From an uncultured Bacteroidota bacterium (GTDB lineage: Bacteria; Bacteroidota; Bacteroidia; Chitinophagales; Chitinophagaceae), in contig CAIKOJ010000151.1 of NCBI GenBank assembly GCA_903829015.1, forward strand, positions 62,001-126,000: 64,000 bases of DNA, given 5' to 3'. The translations under genes were made by a program, and so were the position numbers. Below are positions 25,542-33,707 of the stretch, piece after piece. The first letter of the stretch is position 1, and each line of letters starts with the position of its first letter. The notes under the pieces were generated by a model. That model was given only the letters and a program-made list of their open reading frames with translations, was not told the origin of the DNA and ran no database searches.

Positions 25542-26282
25542 CTACAGCCCCATCAGCGACGGAGTACGATGGGTATTGCGGCGTGAGTTTCTTAGTTTTT
25601 TTACGCCTTTCCAGTGATCTGGACCATAGCTACCAAAAGGAAGACGACCGCCACCCTGGCCGCAACGGCTGATGTAGAAACCGAGATTCACACAAATGGC
25701 TGAGGGCTTCATACTATTATCGGCATCGCCATGTGCCTGTATATTTTCGAGGCCCATTATGTATTTGACTCTGGCATAAAAATGTCTTTTGAAAACGTAT
25801 CCAACGTTTAAGTTCATACCCAAACTGCCGCTATTGATCATGCCATCTGAGCCAATCTTAATAGTTGCAGAGGTATCATTTGTAAACTTCGTTTTTTCTA
25901 CTTTATACGATCCACTGAGGTTATTAATCCTGTTTATACCCAGTCCGAAAAAAAATCTCTTACCACATCTCTCTCCTGTTTTGTATAGCAGATCGAGCTG
26001 AAGATCCACCGTACTGAGATTGTATTGAATCTTGGGATCTTGAGTGACTTTGCACCCTGCCATTTCGTAGGCGAGGCCGGGTTCAAAAAAGATCTTACCG
26101 CCCAGAGAGAAATCATATAGCACGCCAAAATTAAATGCAGTGAGCATACTTGTACTCACGGACTGACCGGCAGCTTTGATTTTCAAGTTTGGCATACACA
26201 GCCCGCCCTCAAATGCAAACTGGGCAAGGGATGAACCTGTGGCAAATGCTACTATCATTAGAGTAATAAAGATCCTTTTCAT
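25542..26282 (-). CDS. Outer-membrane beta-barrel protein (PorT-like family)
   Basis: A 246-residue protein with signal peptide (KRIFITLMIVAFATGSSLAQ). About 180 residues of alternating amphipathic strands follow, typical of the outer-membrane beta-barrel (OMP_b-brl_2/PorT-like) family: FEGGLCMPNL, FNFGVLYDFSLGGKIFFEPGLAYEM, KRFFFGLGINRI and HFYARVKYIMGL. The barrel appears to close with INLGFYISR-like VNLGFYISR near residue 205. A tail of about 40 residues follows, rich in Gly, Arg and Lys, which is unusual because barrels normally end with an aromatic residue. Function beyond an outer-membrane channel or scaffold is unknown. It reads towards the tandem repeats. Confidence 0.78.
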   Translation of the reverse strand: MKRIFITLMIVAFATGSSLAQFAFEGGLCMPNLKIKAAGQSVSTSMLTAFNFGVLYDFSLGGKIFFEPGLAYEMAGCKVTQDPKIQYNLSTVDLQLDLLYKTGERCGKRFFFGLGINRINNLSGSYKVEKTKFTNDTSATIKIGSDGMINSGSLGMNLNVGYVFKRHFYARVKYIMGLENIQAHGDADNSMKPSAICVNLGFYISRCGQGGGRLPFGSYGPDHWKGVKKLRNSRRNTHRTPSLMGL

Positions 26283-26476
26283 AAAAACCAGTTTTTGTTG
26301 CTATGCACAGGTTTACCCGCGGCGTGTTTTAATTTGCATGTGAAATTACAAAAATAAAAGTAGTTGTCAATATGAAACATGAGATTATTATTACATAATG
26401 AATCCAGCTTAAGAAAAAAGTACTGAACTCAACATGTGGTACCCGGTTTTGCTACCTTCAAAAATCTATTGCAATA

Positions 26477-26947
26477 TTATTTCAATAACAGCAGCTGTCC
26501 TAAATGGTTAGAAAGGTGAGTTGTTCGTCCTAAAACCACATTTAGCCTGTTGCGGTGCGGCTCTTTTGCAAAGTCTTCCACAGATACCGAAGTATGTTTC
26601 ATCAGCCAATCGGCAGGTTGCAGACTCTTAAAGTGCTTTTCCAGTTTTGCGTTTGTAGCTGTCCAGGCTGCGCGAAGATCGGCAACCGACGGCATTTGCT
26701 GCCCTGATTTGTCGGGGGATTTGATGAATATTTCCAAAAAATCGTGGTGTGCCCTTTCCTCAAACCCCAGCAAGGGCAGCATCAGATCGTGCACGGCAGT
26801 AAGGTGTCCCAATAAATATACTCCGCTATTGCGGCCGGGTGCTACGTCTTTCATGAGTTGCTCATCGGTGAGGGCGTCCAACAGTTTGTTGGTTTGATTG
26901 ATGGTGTTGTACCAATTGTCCAGTATTATTTTGATAACGAGTTCCAT
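26477..26947 (-). CDS. DinB family protein
   Basis: The 156-residue protein belongs to the DinB four-helix-bundle superfamily: NWYNTINQTNKLLDALTDEQL in helix 1, YLLGHLTAVHDLMLPLLGF with candidate metal His residues near 50-54, and RTTHLSNHLGQLLLL at the end, which supplies the last His pair. Start ATG 26947 is chosen; three codons upstream a TTG could also initiate. It is a stand-alone gene between an outer-membrane barrel and DUF2278. Function may be as a metal-dependent thiol transferase, but that is family-level only. Confidence 0.8.
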   Translation of the reverse strand: MELVIKIILDNWYNTINQTNKLLDALTDEQLMKDVAPGRNSGVYLLGHLTAVHDLMLPLLGFEERAHHDFLEIFIKSPDKSGQQMPSVADLRAAWTATNAKLEKHFKSLQPADWLMKHTSVSVEDFAKEPHRNRLNVVLGRTTHLSNHLGQLLLLK

Positions 26948-27155
26948 TAGTTTCAAATTTAGGTTACTAAAATAATGGTTGTAATGAAAAAGTGACTGAT
27001 AAAGGTATAGCTGATCTTTATAAAAGCCAGAGCACTAGTGTGCCGCTGCTTTCTCGTTTGTTATTTTGCAAACAGCAAAATCTTTTCCGTTGTTTTCCCG
27101 TATAAAAAGTTGTGCCAAAACCCTAAATTTACTCCTACACTAAAATCCACACTAT

Positions 27156-27845
27156 ATGTCAATGAAAAACTACGGCGTTCTGAAAGGACGGGTATATGAC
27201 CGTAAGCTTGCCACGCCACAGGCCGAGCACTACCAGTTGTTAGTAAACAGGGGTGGCAAGCCGCATAGGGTAGCCATCAATACGCTATCGCAAACGGCAC
27301 CTACGCTTGTACTGTTTTACCTCAACGACAATTTTCATCACCCTATTACAGACGCGATACTAGCAGCCAAACTGCCAATAGGATATACTGAACTGAGGGG
27401 TCTATCGAGTGCAAATGTGAATGTAAAAGGAATTTGCCTGGATGAGATCAGGTCAAACCTGTTTCGTTTGCAGGATTTGAAACCGCTCCAGCCCTCGGCA
27501 CCGGGCCCGGACAATGATCTGAATGATAAGATGGACATGATTGTAAAGCAGGCCATCAGCGATCCTACGGCAGTGCTGTATGCTTTTGGTGAGCACTGGC
27601 AAGATACAACAGGAGCGGACAATTATTTCCCGGAAGTATCGCCGAGCAGGGGCGTGCACCAAATACATATGAACCAGGGCAACCCTGCAGGTACCAGCTA
27701 CTTCGCTGAGAATGGTGTGTATCAGGACGGCGGACTGCTTTTCCATTTTCCCAGCCGCAACAAATGGGTGGCAATATTCACTGCTTTCCAGTCGCAGATA
27801 TTCCATACTGATGATGTGTATGGCAAAACCATTGCCGGGTTTTAA
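27156..27845 (+). CDS. DUF2278 (YukJ-like) family protein, truncated by a frameshift
   Basis: The 229-residue reading frame begins KNYGVLKGRVYDRKLA and includes HYQLLVNRGGKPHRVAINT, GIDYTRG-like IGYTELRG, and GVHQIHMNQGNPAGTSYFAENGVYQDGGLL split over residues 166-195. All of these are hallmarks of DUF2278, a family of soluble or exported proteins of unknown function. In many Bacteroidota members the domain continues into a lamin-tail domain. Here the frame stops at TAA 27843-27845, and the lamin-tail domain follows in the +1 frame. Either the gene was recently inactivated at its C-terminus, the sequence has an extra T, or the ribosome shifts. Confidence 0.8.
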   Translation: MSMKNYGVLKGRVYDRKLATPQAEHYQLLVNRGGKPHRVAINTLSQTAPTLVLFYLNDNFHHPITDAILAAKLPIGYTELRGLSSANVNVKGICLDEIRSNLFRLQDLKPLQPSAPGPDNDLNDKMDMIVKQAISDPTAVLYAFGEHWQDTTGADNYFPEVSPSRGVHQIHMNQGNPAGTSYFAENGVYQDGGLLFHFPSRNKWVAIFTAFQSQIFHTDDVYGKTIAGF

Positions 27846-28200
27846 ACCGGGGCTACCACCGGCAGGTACACCTGCGGCTAATGTGCATATAGTTGCAGCT
27901 ATGGTCAATCCCGCAGGTAGTGACCCAGGAAATGAATTTGTGATGTTGCTCAACACCGGTACGATTGATGTAAATCTAAAGGGATGGCAGGTTGCTGACA
28001 ATCAGAATAAAAGAGACACGTTAGGGAATCTCACAGTACATGCCGGAGAAACTATTAAAATAAAACTCAGCGGCAATGGTGCTCAGCTACCCAATAGCGG
28101 GGGCAATATTACTTTGCTCAACAAAGATGGCATAAAGATCAGCGGTGTGTCTTATACAAAAACAGATGCGGCTACCGAAGGAGTGCTAGTGAAATTCTAA
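27841..28200 (+). pseudogene. Out-of-frame lamin-tail (LTD) domain of the DUF2278 gene
   Basis: Directly after the DUF2278 stop, the +1 frame encodes a Pro-rich linker (KPGLPPAGTPAA) and a lamin-tail domain (VHIVAAMVNPAGSDPGNEFV, NLKGWQVADN, IKIKLSGNGAQL). No start codon fits, so it is read only if the ribosome shifts or if one T of the TTTT at 27840-27843 is an artefact. Removing one T gives a continuous 347-residue protein with linker and domain joined naturally. The LTD itself is intact, implying a recent event or a functional shift. Confidence 0.75.
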
Positions 28201-28221
28201 CATTGGTAATTAGCTGTGTAA

Positions 28222-28259
28222 AGAGCCATCAGGCAGCACCTGATGGCTCTTTGTTTTTT
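28222..28259 (+). terminator. Terminator after the DUF2278-LTD gene
   Basis: A perfect 12-bp stem, AGAGCCATCAGG with CCTGATGGCTCT, encloses a 5-nt loop and is followed by TTGTTTTTT. It lies 22 nt after the LTD stop, which supports transcription through the full frameshifted gene. Confidence 0.9.
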
Positions 28260-28436
28260 CAATAAGGGGTGTATCGGTGGCAAATATGTTGTACCTGAGG
28301 TTATTGATAAAAACATAGTATTTGTAAGGTATGCGCGATCCAATTGTATCAGTTTGATCTGTGTTACACGGCAACAAGGCAATATCAAGGCAATAACGTA
28401 GATTTATTTATCTTTAGCTTCTAAGCCCCTGCACAA

Positions 28437-29864
28437 ATGGTATTCAGCAGTATAGTATTCATTTTCTATTTCCTGCCTATCTTTTTTCTGGTCTACTACC
28501 TGGCCGATAAAAGGTATAAGAATGCCATTATATTACTCGGCAGTGTTTTCTTTTATGCATGGGGTGCCCCGAAGTTCGTTTTTGTATTACTTGGCGTAAC
28601 CGTCATTGATTTTTACGTAGTTAGGCTGATGGATAGTCAGCAAGAAAAGGCGCGGCGGGTTATGCTGCTGAGCCTGTCGCTGTGTATCAACCTCGGGTTG
28701 CTGGTTTATTTTAAATACAGCAATTTTTTTGTAGAGAATGTAAATGTGCTGCTATCGCAACTGGGTATGAAACAGGTGCCATGGACCAAACTCATACTCC
28801 CTATAGGTATTTCGTTTTACACTTTTGAAACCATTACCTATGTGGTAGATGTGTACAGGAGCGTACACAAGCCGCTGCGCAATTTCTGGGACTACCAGAT
28901 GTACATCATACTGTTTCCGAAATTAATAGCAGGTCCTATCATTAGGTTTCATGATTTTGCTGACCAGATCTATGACCATGCACAGAATGAAACTACGGAT
29001 AACAAGCTACGCGGATTGTACCGGTTTTTCTTTGGGTTGGGCAAGAAAGTACTGATTGCGAATGTAATGGGTGCCAACGCCGATGCGATCTTAAACATCC
29101 CGTTTGGTGAACTTGGCACTGGTCAGCTTTGGTTAGGTGTGCTCAGCTATACTTTCCAGATCTACTTTGACTTTTCGGGCTATTCTGATATGGCCATAGG
29201 CCTAGGGTTGATGATGGGTTTCAGGTTCCCGGAGAATTTCAACAATCCATACATTGCCACTTCGGTTACAGATTTCTGGAGGCGCTGGCACATTACACTG
29301 GGCAGCTGGATGCGCAACTACCTGTACATTCCTCTGGGTGGTAATAAGGTAAATACCAGGCTACGGCTGTATCTGAATCTGTGGTTGGTTTTCCTCGCAT
29401 CAGGCTTGTGGCACGGAGCCGCATGGGGTTTCATTTTCTGGGGTGCTTATCATGGTTTCTTTCTTGTAATAGAACGGATCTTCCTAGGAAAGTGGCTTGA
29501 AAAAATCGGGCGGTTTGCTTTTCTATACACGTTTCCGGTGGTGCTGGTGGGGTGGTTGTTTTTCAGACTTGAATCTTTAGGCACATCACTTCATTATTTA
29601 AAGCGAATGTTTGTGTGGCACGGAGGTGATATCAGGTTTTGGAGGCCGGATAAAGAATATATAACCTATCTTTTAATTGCGGCAGTATTTTCATTTTTCT
29701 CAATCAGCGGACCTGCCAGACGGCTTCAGGAAAAACTGCTTTCGCCAGACTATACGTTAAAAATGCATTATGCGATGATGTTCCTGGGCATTGTAGTTTT
29801 TATTTTGTCTGCAGGAAAAATTACAGGGTCTGATTTTAATCCGTTTATTTATTTCAGATTCTGA
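28437..29864 (+). CDS. MBOAT-family O-acyltransferase (AlgI-like)
   Basis: The 475-residue polytopic membrane protein has about ten hydrophobic helices and the MBOAT signatures FWRRWHITLGSWMRNYLYIP near residues 281-300 and SGLWHGAAWGFIFWGAYHG near 322-340, the latter with the catalytic His. AlgI-type proteins move acyl (usually acetyl) groups across the inner membrane onto polysaccharides. The downstream AlgJ/AlgX-like gene begins on the last base of its stop (TGATG), so both are co-translated. The glycan target is unknown; no polysaccharide synthase is adjacent. A TATCTTTA element lies 20 nt before the ATG. Confidence 0.93.
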   Translation: MVFSSIVFIFYFLPIFFLVYYLADKRYKNAIILLGSVFFYAWGAPKFVFVLLGVTVIDFYVVRLMDSQQEKARRVMLLSLSLCINLGLLVYFKYSNFFVENVNVLLSQLGMKQVPWTKLILPIGISFYTFETITYVVDVYRSVHKPLRNFWDYQMYIILFPKLIAGPIIRFHDFADQIYDHAQNETTDNKLRGLYRFFFGLGKKVLIANVMGANADAILNIPFGELGTGQLWLGVLSYTFQIYFDFSGYSDMAIGLGLMMGFRFPENFNNPYIATSVTDFWRRWHITLGSWMRNYLYIPLGGNKVNTRLRLYLNLWLVFLASGLWHGAAWGFIFWGAYHGFFLVIERIFLGKWLEKIGRFAFLYTFPVVLVGWLFFRLESLGTSLHYLKRMFVWHGGDIRFWRPDKEYITYLLIAAVFSFFSISGPARRLQEKLLSPDYTLKMHYAMMFLGIVVFILSAGKITGSDFNPFIYFRF

Positions 29865-31021
29865 TGAAAGCCAAAAACATTAAGCAACTGTTGTTTTACC
29901 TGGCATTCGTAGTAATTGCATTGCCGTTGTCGCAAGACATGCTGCAGTTTATTGGAAGTGGTGCACTGAAGGGGAGTTATAAATTGGCAGATGATACATC
30001 TTTTTCGGTACAGGGTTGGTTATCGGGTGCTTATCAGCAAAAGAAAGAGAAATATATTAATGACAATACCGGCTTCAGGCCGGACTTCATCAGGCTGATC
30101 AACCAGATAGACTATTCGTTGTTTGACAAATGCCATGCGGGTTGGGATATAAAAGGAAAGGACCGCTGCGTATTTCAGTTCCCGTATATAGACGCATATC
30201 ATGGCAAAGACTATGTAGGGTACGAACGGATATATAAACGCTGCACAAAGTTGAAGGCCATACAAGATACCATGGCCAGAATAGGTAAGCACCTGATTAT
30301 TGCTTTTTTGCCGAGCAAGGCATCATTTTATCCTGAGTTTTTCCCTGATAACAGACTGGAGCAAACATGGGGAATGACGAACTATAAGGCATACCTGCAA
30401 TTGTGTGACTCGCTTGGCTTGAACCTGATAGATATGGATGCGTGGTTCAGATCAATGAAGAGCACTAGTAAAGAACCGCTTTTTTCAAAGCAAGGCATAC
30501 ACTGGACGGTTTACGGTGCCATACTTGGTGGCGATAGCCTTACCAGGTACATGGAACTTCTCACAAATATTGAGGTAGAGCATCCAGACTGGTCGGAAAT
30601 AGAGCATACAGATGAGCCACGCATGGGTGATGATGATGTGGCGAGTGAAATGAACCTGATATTTCCGGTAGCAAAGGAGACACTTGCCTATCCGAAAATA
30701 AAAGAGATCCGGGATACTGCCGGCAGGAAACTCAATGCGATTTACATTGGAGACAGCTATATGACTAAGATGATACTAAATGGAGTGATCCAAAAAATGA
30801 ATAAACAATGTGAATATTGGTCTTATTTCGAAGAGATGCATGATCTATACCAATACCGGTATGCACCGATTGCCGAATATGACTGGAAAGGAGCAATGAA
30901 GACGGCAGATTGTATCGTGATAGCATATACATTGTTTAACCTGAGGGATTTTGGGAGCGGATTTATAGAGAGTGCCTATGACTATTACTATCCCAAGGAC
31001 ACCACACGGTCGCTTCGCTGA
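29864..31021 (+). CDS. AlgJ/AlgX-like SGNH-hydrolase-fold acetyltransferase partner
   Basis: The 385-residue protein has one N-terminal membrane anchor (about residues 7-25) and an SGNH-like extracytoplasmic domain: AFLPSKASFYPEFF near 147, GIHWTVYGA near 210 (the Asp/His block variant) and YIGDSYMTKM near 295 (the GDS catalytic Ser block). These match the alginate O-acetyltransferase AlgJ/AlgX family, which passes acetyl from the MBOAT partner to a polymer in the periplasm. Start and stop overlap the MBOAT gene by one base. The order of the blocks (His before GDS) is as in AlgJ. The gene is followed by a bidirectional terminator. Confidence 0.8.
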   Translation: MKAKNIKQLLFYLAFVVIALPLSQDMLQFIGSGALKGSYKLADDTSFSVQGWLSGAYQQKKEKYINDNTGFRPDFIRLINQIDYSLFDKCHAGWDIKGKDRCVFQFPYIDAYHGKDYVGYERIYKRCTKLKAIQDTMARIGKHLIIAFLPSKASFYPEFFPDNRLEQTWGMTNYKAYLQLCDSLGLNLIDMDAWFRSMKSTSKEPLFSKQGIHWTVYGAILGGDSLTRYMELLTNIEVEHPDWSEIEHTDEPRMGDDDVASEMNLIFPVAKETLAYPKIKEIRDTAGRKLNAIYIGDSYMTKMILNGVIQKMNKQCEYWSYFEEMHDLYQYRYAPIAEYDWKGAMKTADCIVIAYTLFNLRDFGSGFIESAYDYYYPKDTTRSLR

Positions 31022-31065
31022 TCCTCAAGTCATTTACCCAAATTGTAAACGGCATAGCCGGGCAT

Positions 31066-31100
31066 AAAAAAAAAGAGACTGTAAACAGTCTCTTTTTTTA
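31066..31100. terminator. Bidirectional terminator between convergent genes
   Basis: AGAGACTG (31074-31081) pairs with CAGTCTCT (31086-31093) across a 4-nt loop, with A-run before and T-run after. It can end both the MBOAT/AlgJ transcript and the opposing histone-like/ribosomal transcript. Confidence 0.88.
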
Positions 31101-31118
31101 AGATCGCTTAAAGAAGTA

Positions 31119-31337
31119 TTATTTCTTTTTAGCGACTGCTCTTTTCTTAGGAGCAGCATTCTTTTTAGCTGCAACTTTCTTAGGAGCTGCCGCTTTTTTT
31201 GGTGCTGCTTTTTTCGGAGCAGCTGCTTTCTTTGGTGCAGCTTTTTTAGGAGCTGCTTTCTTTGCTGGGGCAGCTTTTTTAGGAGCTGCTTTCTTTGCTG
31301 CGGCTTTTTTCGGAGCCGCCTTCTTTGCTGTTGCCAT
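31119..31337 (-). CDS. Histone H1-like lysine/alanine-rich DNA-binding protein
   Basis: The 72-residue protein consists almost entirely of Ala, Lys and Pro in repeats such as KKAAPKKAA, resembling the C-terminal tail of histone H1 and bacterial histone-like proteins of the HctB/AlgP type. It has no globular domain. Such proteins bind DNA non-specifically and compact or regulate the nucleoid. It lies 62 nt downstream of rpmA on the same strand and may be co-transcribed with the L21/L27 genes. The DNA is itself highly repetitive (GCAGCTTTTTTAGGAGC-like units on the plus strand), so length varies readily by slippage. Confidence 0.85.
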   Translation of the reverse strand: MATAKKAAPKKAAAKKAAPKKAAPAKKAAPKKAAPKKAAAPKKAAPKKAAAPKKVAAKKNAAPKKRAVAKKK

Positions 31338-31399
31338 AACTGTGAATTTAAGGGTTAAACAAAAATCTTTATGCTATATGGCAAAATCGCCGTAGGGGG

Positions 31400-31672
31400 T
31401 TAGGCCTCGGCGATTGCAGTATTAAATTCTTTAACTGATACTAAAGTCTTGTTACGAGTTTTCCTGAATTCCACTAAACCATCAGCTATTGCATAGATGG
31501 TAAAATCCTTACCCAGTCCTACGTTAGTACCTGGATGGTAAACTGTTCCACGCTGACGTACAATGATATTTCCATTGATAGCTGGTTGTCCACCAAAAAT
31601 CTTCACTCCTAATCTCTTACTATGTGAGTCGCGGCCGTTCCTTACACTGCCTTCCCCTTTTTTATGTGCCAT
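31400..31672 (-). CDS. rpmA: 50S ribosomal protein L27
   Basis: A complete 90-residue L27: [20 protein letters not shown] at the N-terminus is invariant, followed by [24 protein letters not shown] and the usual basic C-terminus. L27 sits in the 50S subunit with its N-terminus near the peptidyl-transferase centre; here the mature N-terminus begins AHKKG with no extra cleaved leader as seen in Firmicutes. It follows rplU by 52 nt, the conserved rplU-rpmA order. Confidence 0.98.
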   Translation of the reverse strand: MAHKKGEGSVRNGRDSHSKRLGVKIFGGQPAINGNIIVRQRGTVYHPGTNVGLGKDFTIYAIADGLVEFRKTRNKTLVSVKEFNTAIAEA

Positions 31673-31724
31673 TATTTCTTGTTAAATTATTATTACGAAT
31701 TAAAGTTAAGCAATTCAATTTGAA

Positions 31725-32024
31725 TTATGCAATAGCATTGATCTTTATTTTTGTCAGACACTGACGATGACCATTTTTCTTCTGGTATCCTTTGCGCCTG
31801 TTCTTTTTAAAGATAATTACTTTGTCACCTTTTAAATGATCTATAATTGAAGCCTGAACTTTTTTACTGTTATTGCCAACGGTGATATTTCCATCATTGC
31901 TTACCATGAGGATATCTGAAAATTCAACCTTATCACCAGCACTACCTTCGAGGCGGTGCACAAACAATTCATCATTCTGTTTTACTTTGAATTGCTGCCC
32001 TGCTATTGTTACTATTGCAAACAT
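31725..32024 (-). CDS. rplU: 50S ribosomal protein L21
   Basis: A 99-residue L21 with start at ATG 32024: MFAIVTIAGQQFKVKQNDEL is the family N-terminus, and the C-terminus KKNRRKGYQKKNGHRQCLTK is the 23S-rRNA-binding basic tail. The upstream ATG at 32048 would add a non-family MRKYFRKI extension that lies inside the promoter, so it is rejected. A TATCTTTG -7 element ends 21 nt upstream. It heads a likely rplU-rpmA-histone-like transcript. Confidence 0.97.
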   Translation of the reverse strand: MFAIVTIAGQQFKVKQNDELFVHRLEGSAGDKVEFSDILMVSNDGNITVGNNSKKVQASIIDHLKGDKVIIFKKNRRKGYQKKNGHRQCLTKIKINAIA

Positions 32025-32045
32025 GATTTTTCTAAAATATTTCCG

Positions 32046-32053
32046 CAAAGATA
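32046..32053 (-). promoter_or_regulatory. rplU -7 promoter element
   Basis: On the minus strand TATCTTTG, 21 nt before the ATG at 32024, with a TTTG about 20 nt further upstream. Confidence 0.6.
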
Positions 32054-32174
32054 ATGCACTTTTTTATTTCAAACAAAAAAATTTGTTATTTTTTTTTATT
32101 TTGACAGAAATATTGCATATAACCATATCAGAGAATGTGCAGTTATTTAATAGTACAACCCTTTTATTTAGTGC

Positions 32175-32182
32175 TAACTTTG
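32175..32182 (+). promoter_or_regulatory. GH3 gene -7 promoter element
   Basis: TAACTTTG ends 18 nt before the ATG at 32201. The 176-nt divergent region to rplU is AT-rich and holds both promoters. Confidence 0.55.
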
Positions 32183-32200
32183 GAGCCGAATAATATTTAG

Positions 32201-33700
32201 ATGAAAATAAAATCTTTCCTTGCGAAACCTTACGCTTCCATTATTCACTCGAAGCTACGAAAAGGGATGATGCTTGCTGTTGAAAATCAGCAGGCCATTT
32301 TTCATCACCTCATTAAACGGGCCGGCAGTACTGCATTTGGAAAGGAGCATAATTTTAAAAGCATAAAAACTTACGATGACTTTAAAAAAGCTGTTCCGAT
32401 CCGCGACTACGAAGCATTTGCACCTTATATAGATAAAATAAAAAACGGCACGCAGGATGTACTGTGGAACGGTCGCCCAATCTATTTTGCAAAAACATCG
32501 GGCACAACCAGTGGTGCCAAGTACATCCCAATCAGCAAAGATTCTATATCCAATCATATTAATGGGGCACGCGATGCGCTGCTATGTTATATGGCCGAAT
32601 CTGGCACAACAGATTTTGCCAATGGTAAAATGATGTTTTTATCAGGCTCACCGGAGCTTGAAAGAATCGGCTCTATACCCACCGGCAGATTGAGTGGCAT
32701 TGTTAATCATTTTATTCCCCGCTATCTGCGCGGCAATCAGTTGCCATCGTACGAAACGAATTGCATTGAAGACTGGGAGGTGAAGCTGGATAAGATAGTG
32801 AACGAGACAATGCATGAGGACATGACGCTGATCAGTGGTATACCACCGTGGATGCAGATGTACTTTGATTGGCTTAGCGAACGAAATGACGGAAAAAAGA
32901 TAAAAGACATCTTCCCAAATTTGCAGGCAATAGTGCATGGCGGCGTAAATTTTGAACCCTACAAAGCAAGATTGCTTGACAGTTTGGGCAAGCATGTGGA
33001 TATGATAGAAACATTCCCGGCATCTGAGGGGTTCTTCGCGTTTCAGGATGTGCCGGGCCAGGAAGGACTTTTACTTAATACTGATTCCGGTATTTTCTTT
33101 GAGTTCGTACCTGCTGATGAAATATCTAACCCATCACCCACGCGGCTTTCATTGGGCGAAGTAGAGATTGGTGTAAACTATGCACTGATCGTATCTACCA
33201 ATGCTGGGCTTTGGGCATATAATATTGGTGACACTGTGAGGTTCGTTAGTAAGAACCCTTACCGGTTAGTTGTTACCGGAAGGGTAAAGCATTTTATATC
33301 TGCTTTCGGTGAACATGTGATAGGTGAAGAAGTAGAGCATGCACTTAATTGTGCCTCTGCTGATGCCGGGCTGCAAACGATAGAATTTACTGTAGCACCA
33401 GCCATCCAAGTTTCGGAAGGACTACCCTACCATGAATGGTTCATAGAGTTTGAAACACCTCCACAAGACCTGAAAAATTTTGCGGCTCTGGTTAACAAAT
33501 ATCTGCAGGACAAAAACATCTACTACAACGACCTCATTACCGGCAACATACTCGAAACTCTGAAAATAAGAGTGATGAAAAAGAACTCTTTTATCGAGTA
33601 CATGAAATCAATTGGCAAACTGGGTGGACAGAACAAAGTGCCCAGACTGAGTAATGATCGTAAAATTGCCGATGCCTTACAGCCCTGGATAGATTACTAG
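32201..33700 (+). CDS. GH3 auxin-responsive promoter family acyl-adenylating enzyme
   Basis: A 499-residue member of the bacterial GH3 family, part of the ANL adenylate-forming superfamily. KTSGTTSGAKYIPIS near residues 97-111 is the ATP phosphate-binding motif (SGTTSG), followed by IETFPASEGFFAFQD near residue 268 and YNIGDTVRF with the conserved Asp near 340. VTGRVKHFISAFGEHV is the hinge to the C-terminal lid. Plant GH3s join amino acids to jasmonate or auxin; the bacterial substrates are unknown. It is convergent with the mgtC-like gene, the stops being seven bases apart. Confidence 0.92.
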   Translation: MKIKSFLAKPYASIIHSKLRKGMMLAVENQQAIFHHLIKRAGSTAFGKEHNFKSIKTYDDFKKAVPIRDYEAFAPYIDKIKNGTQDVLWNGRPIYFAKTSGTTSGAKYIPISKDSISNHINGARDALLCYMAESGTTDFANGKMMFLSGSPELERIGSIPTGRLSGIVNHFIPRYLRGNQLPSYETNCIEDWEVKLDKIVNETMHEDMTLISGIPPWMQMYFDWLSERNDGKKIKDIFPNLQAIVHGGVNFEPYKARLLDSLGKHVDMIETFPASEGFFAFQDVPGQEGLLLNTDSGIFFEFVPADEISNPSPTRLSLGEVEIGVNYALIVSTNAGLWAYNIGDTVRFVSKNPYRLVVTGRVKHFISAFGEHVIGEEVEHALNCASADAGLQTIEFTVAPAIQVSEGLPYHEWFIEFETPPQDLKNFAALVNKYLQDKNIYYNDLITGNILETLKIRVMKKNSFIEYMKSIGKLGGQNKVPRLSNDRKIADALQPWIDY

Positions 33701-33707
33701 TCGCAAC

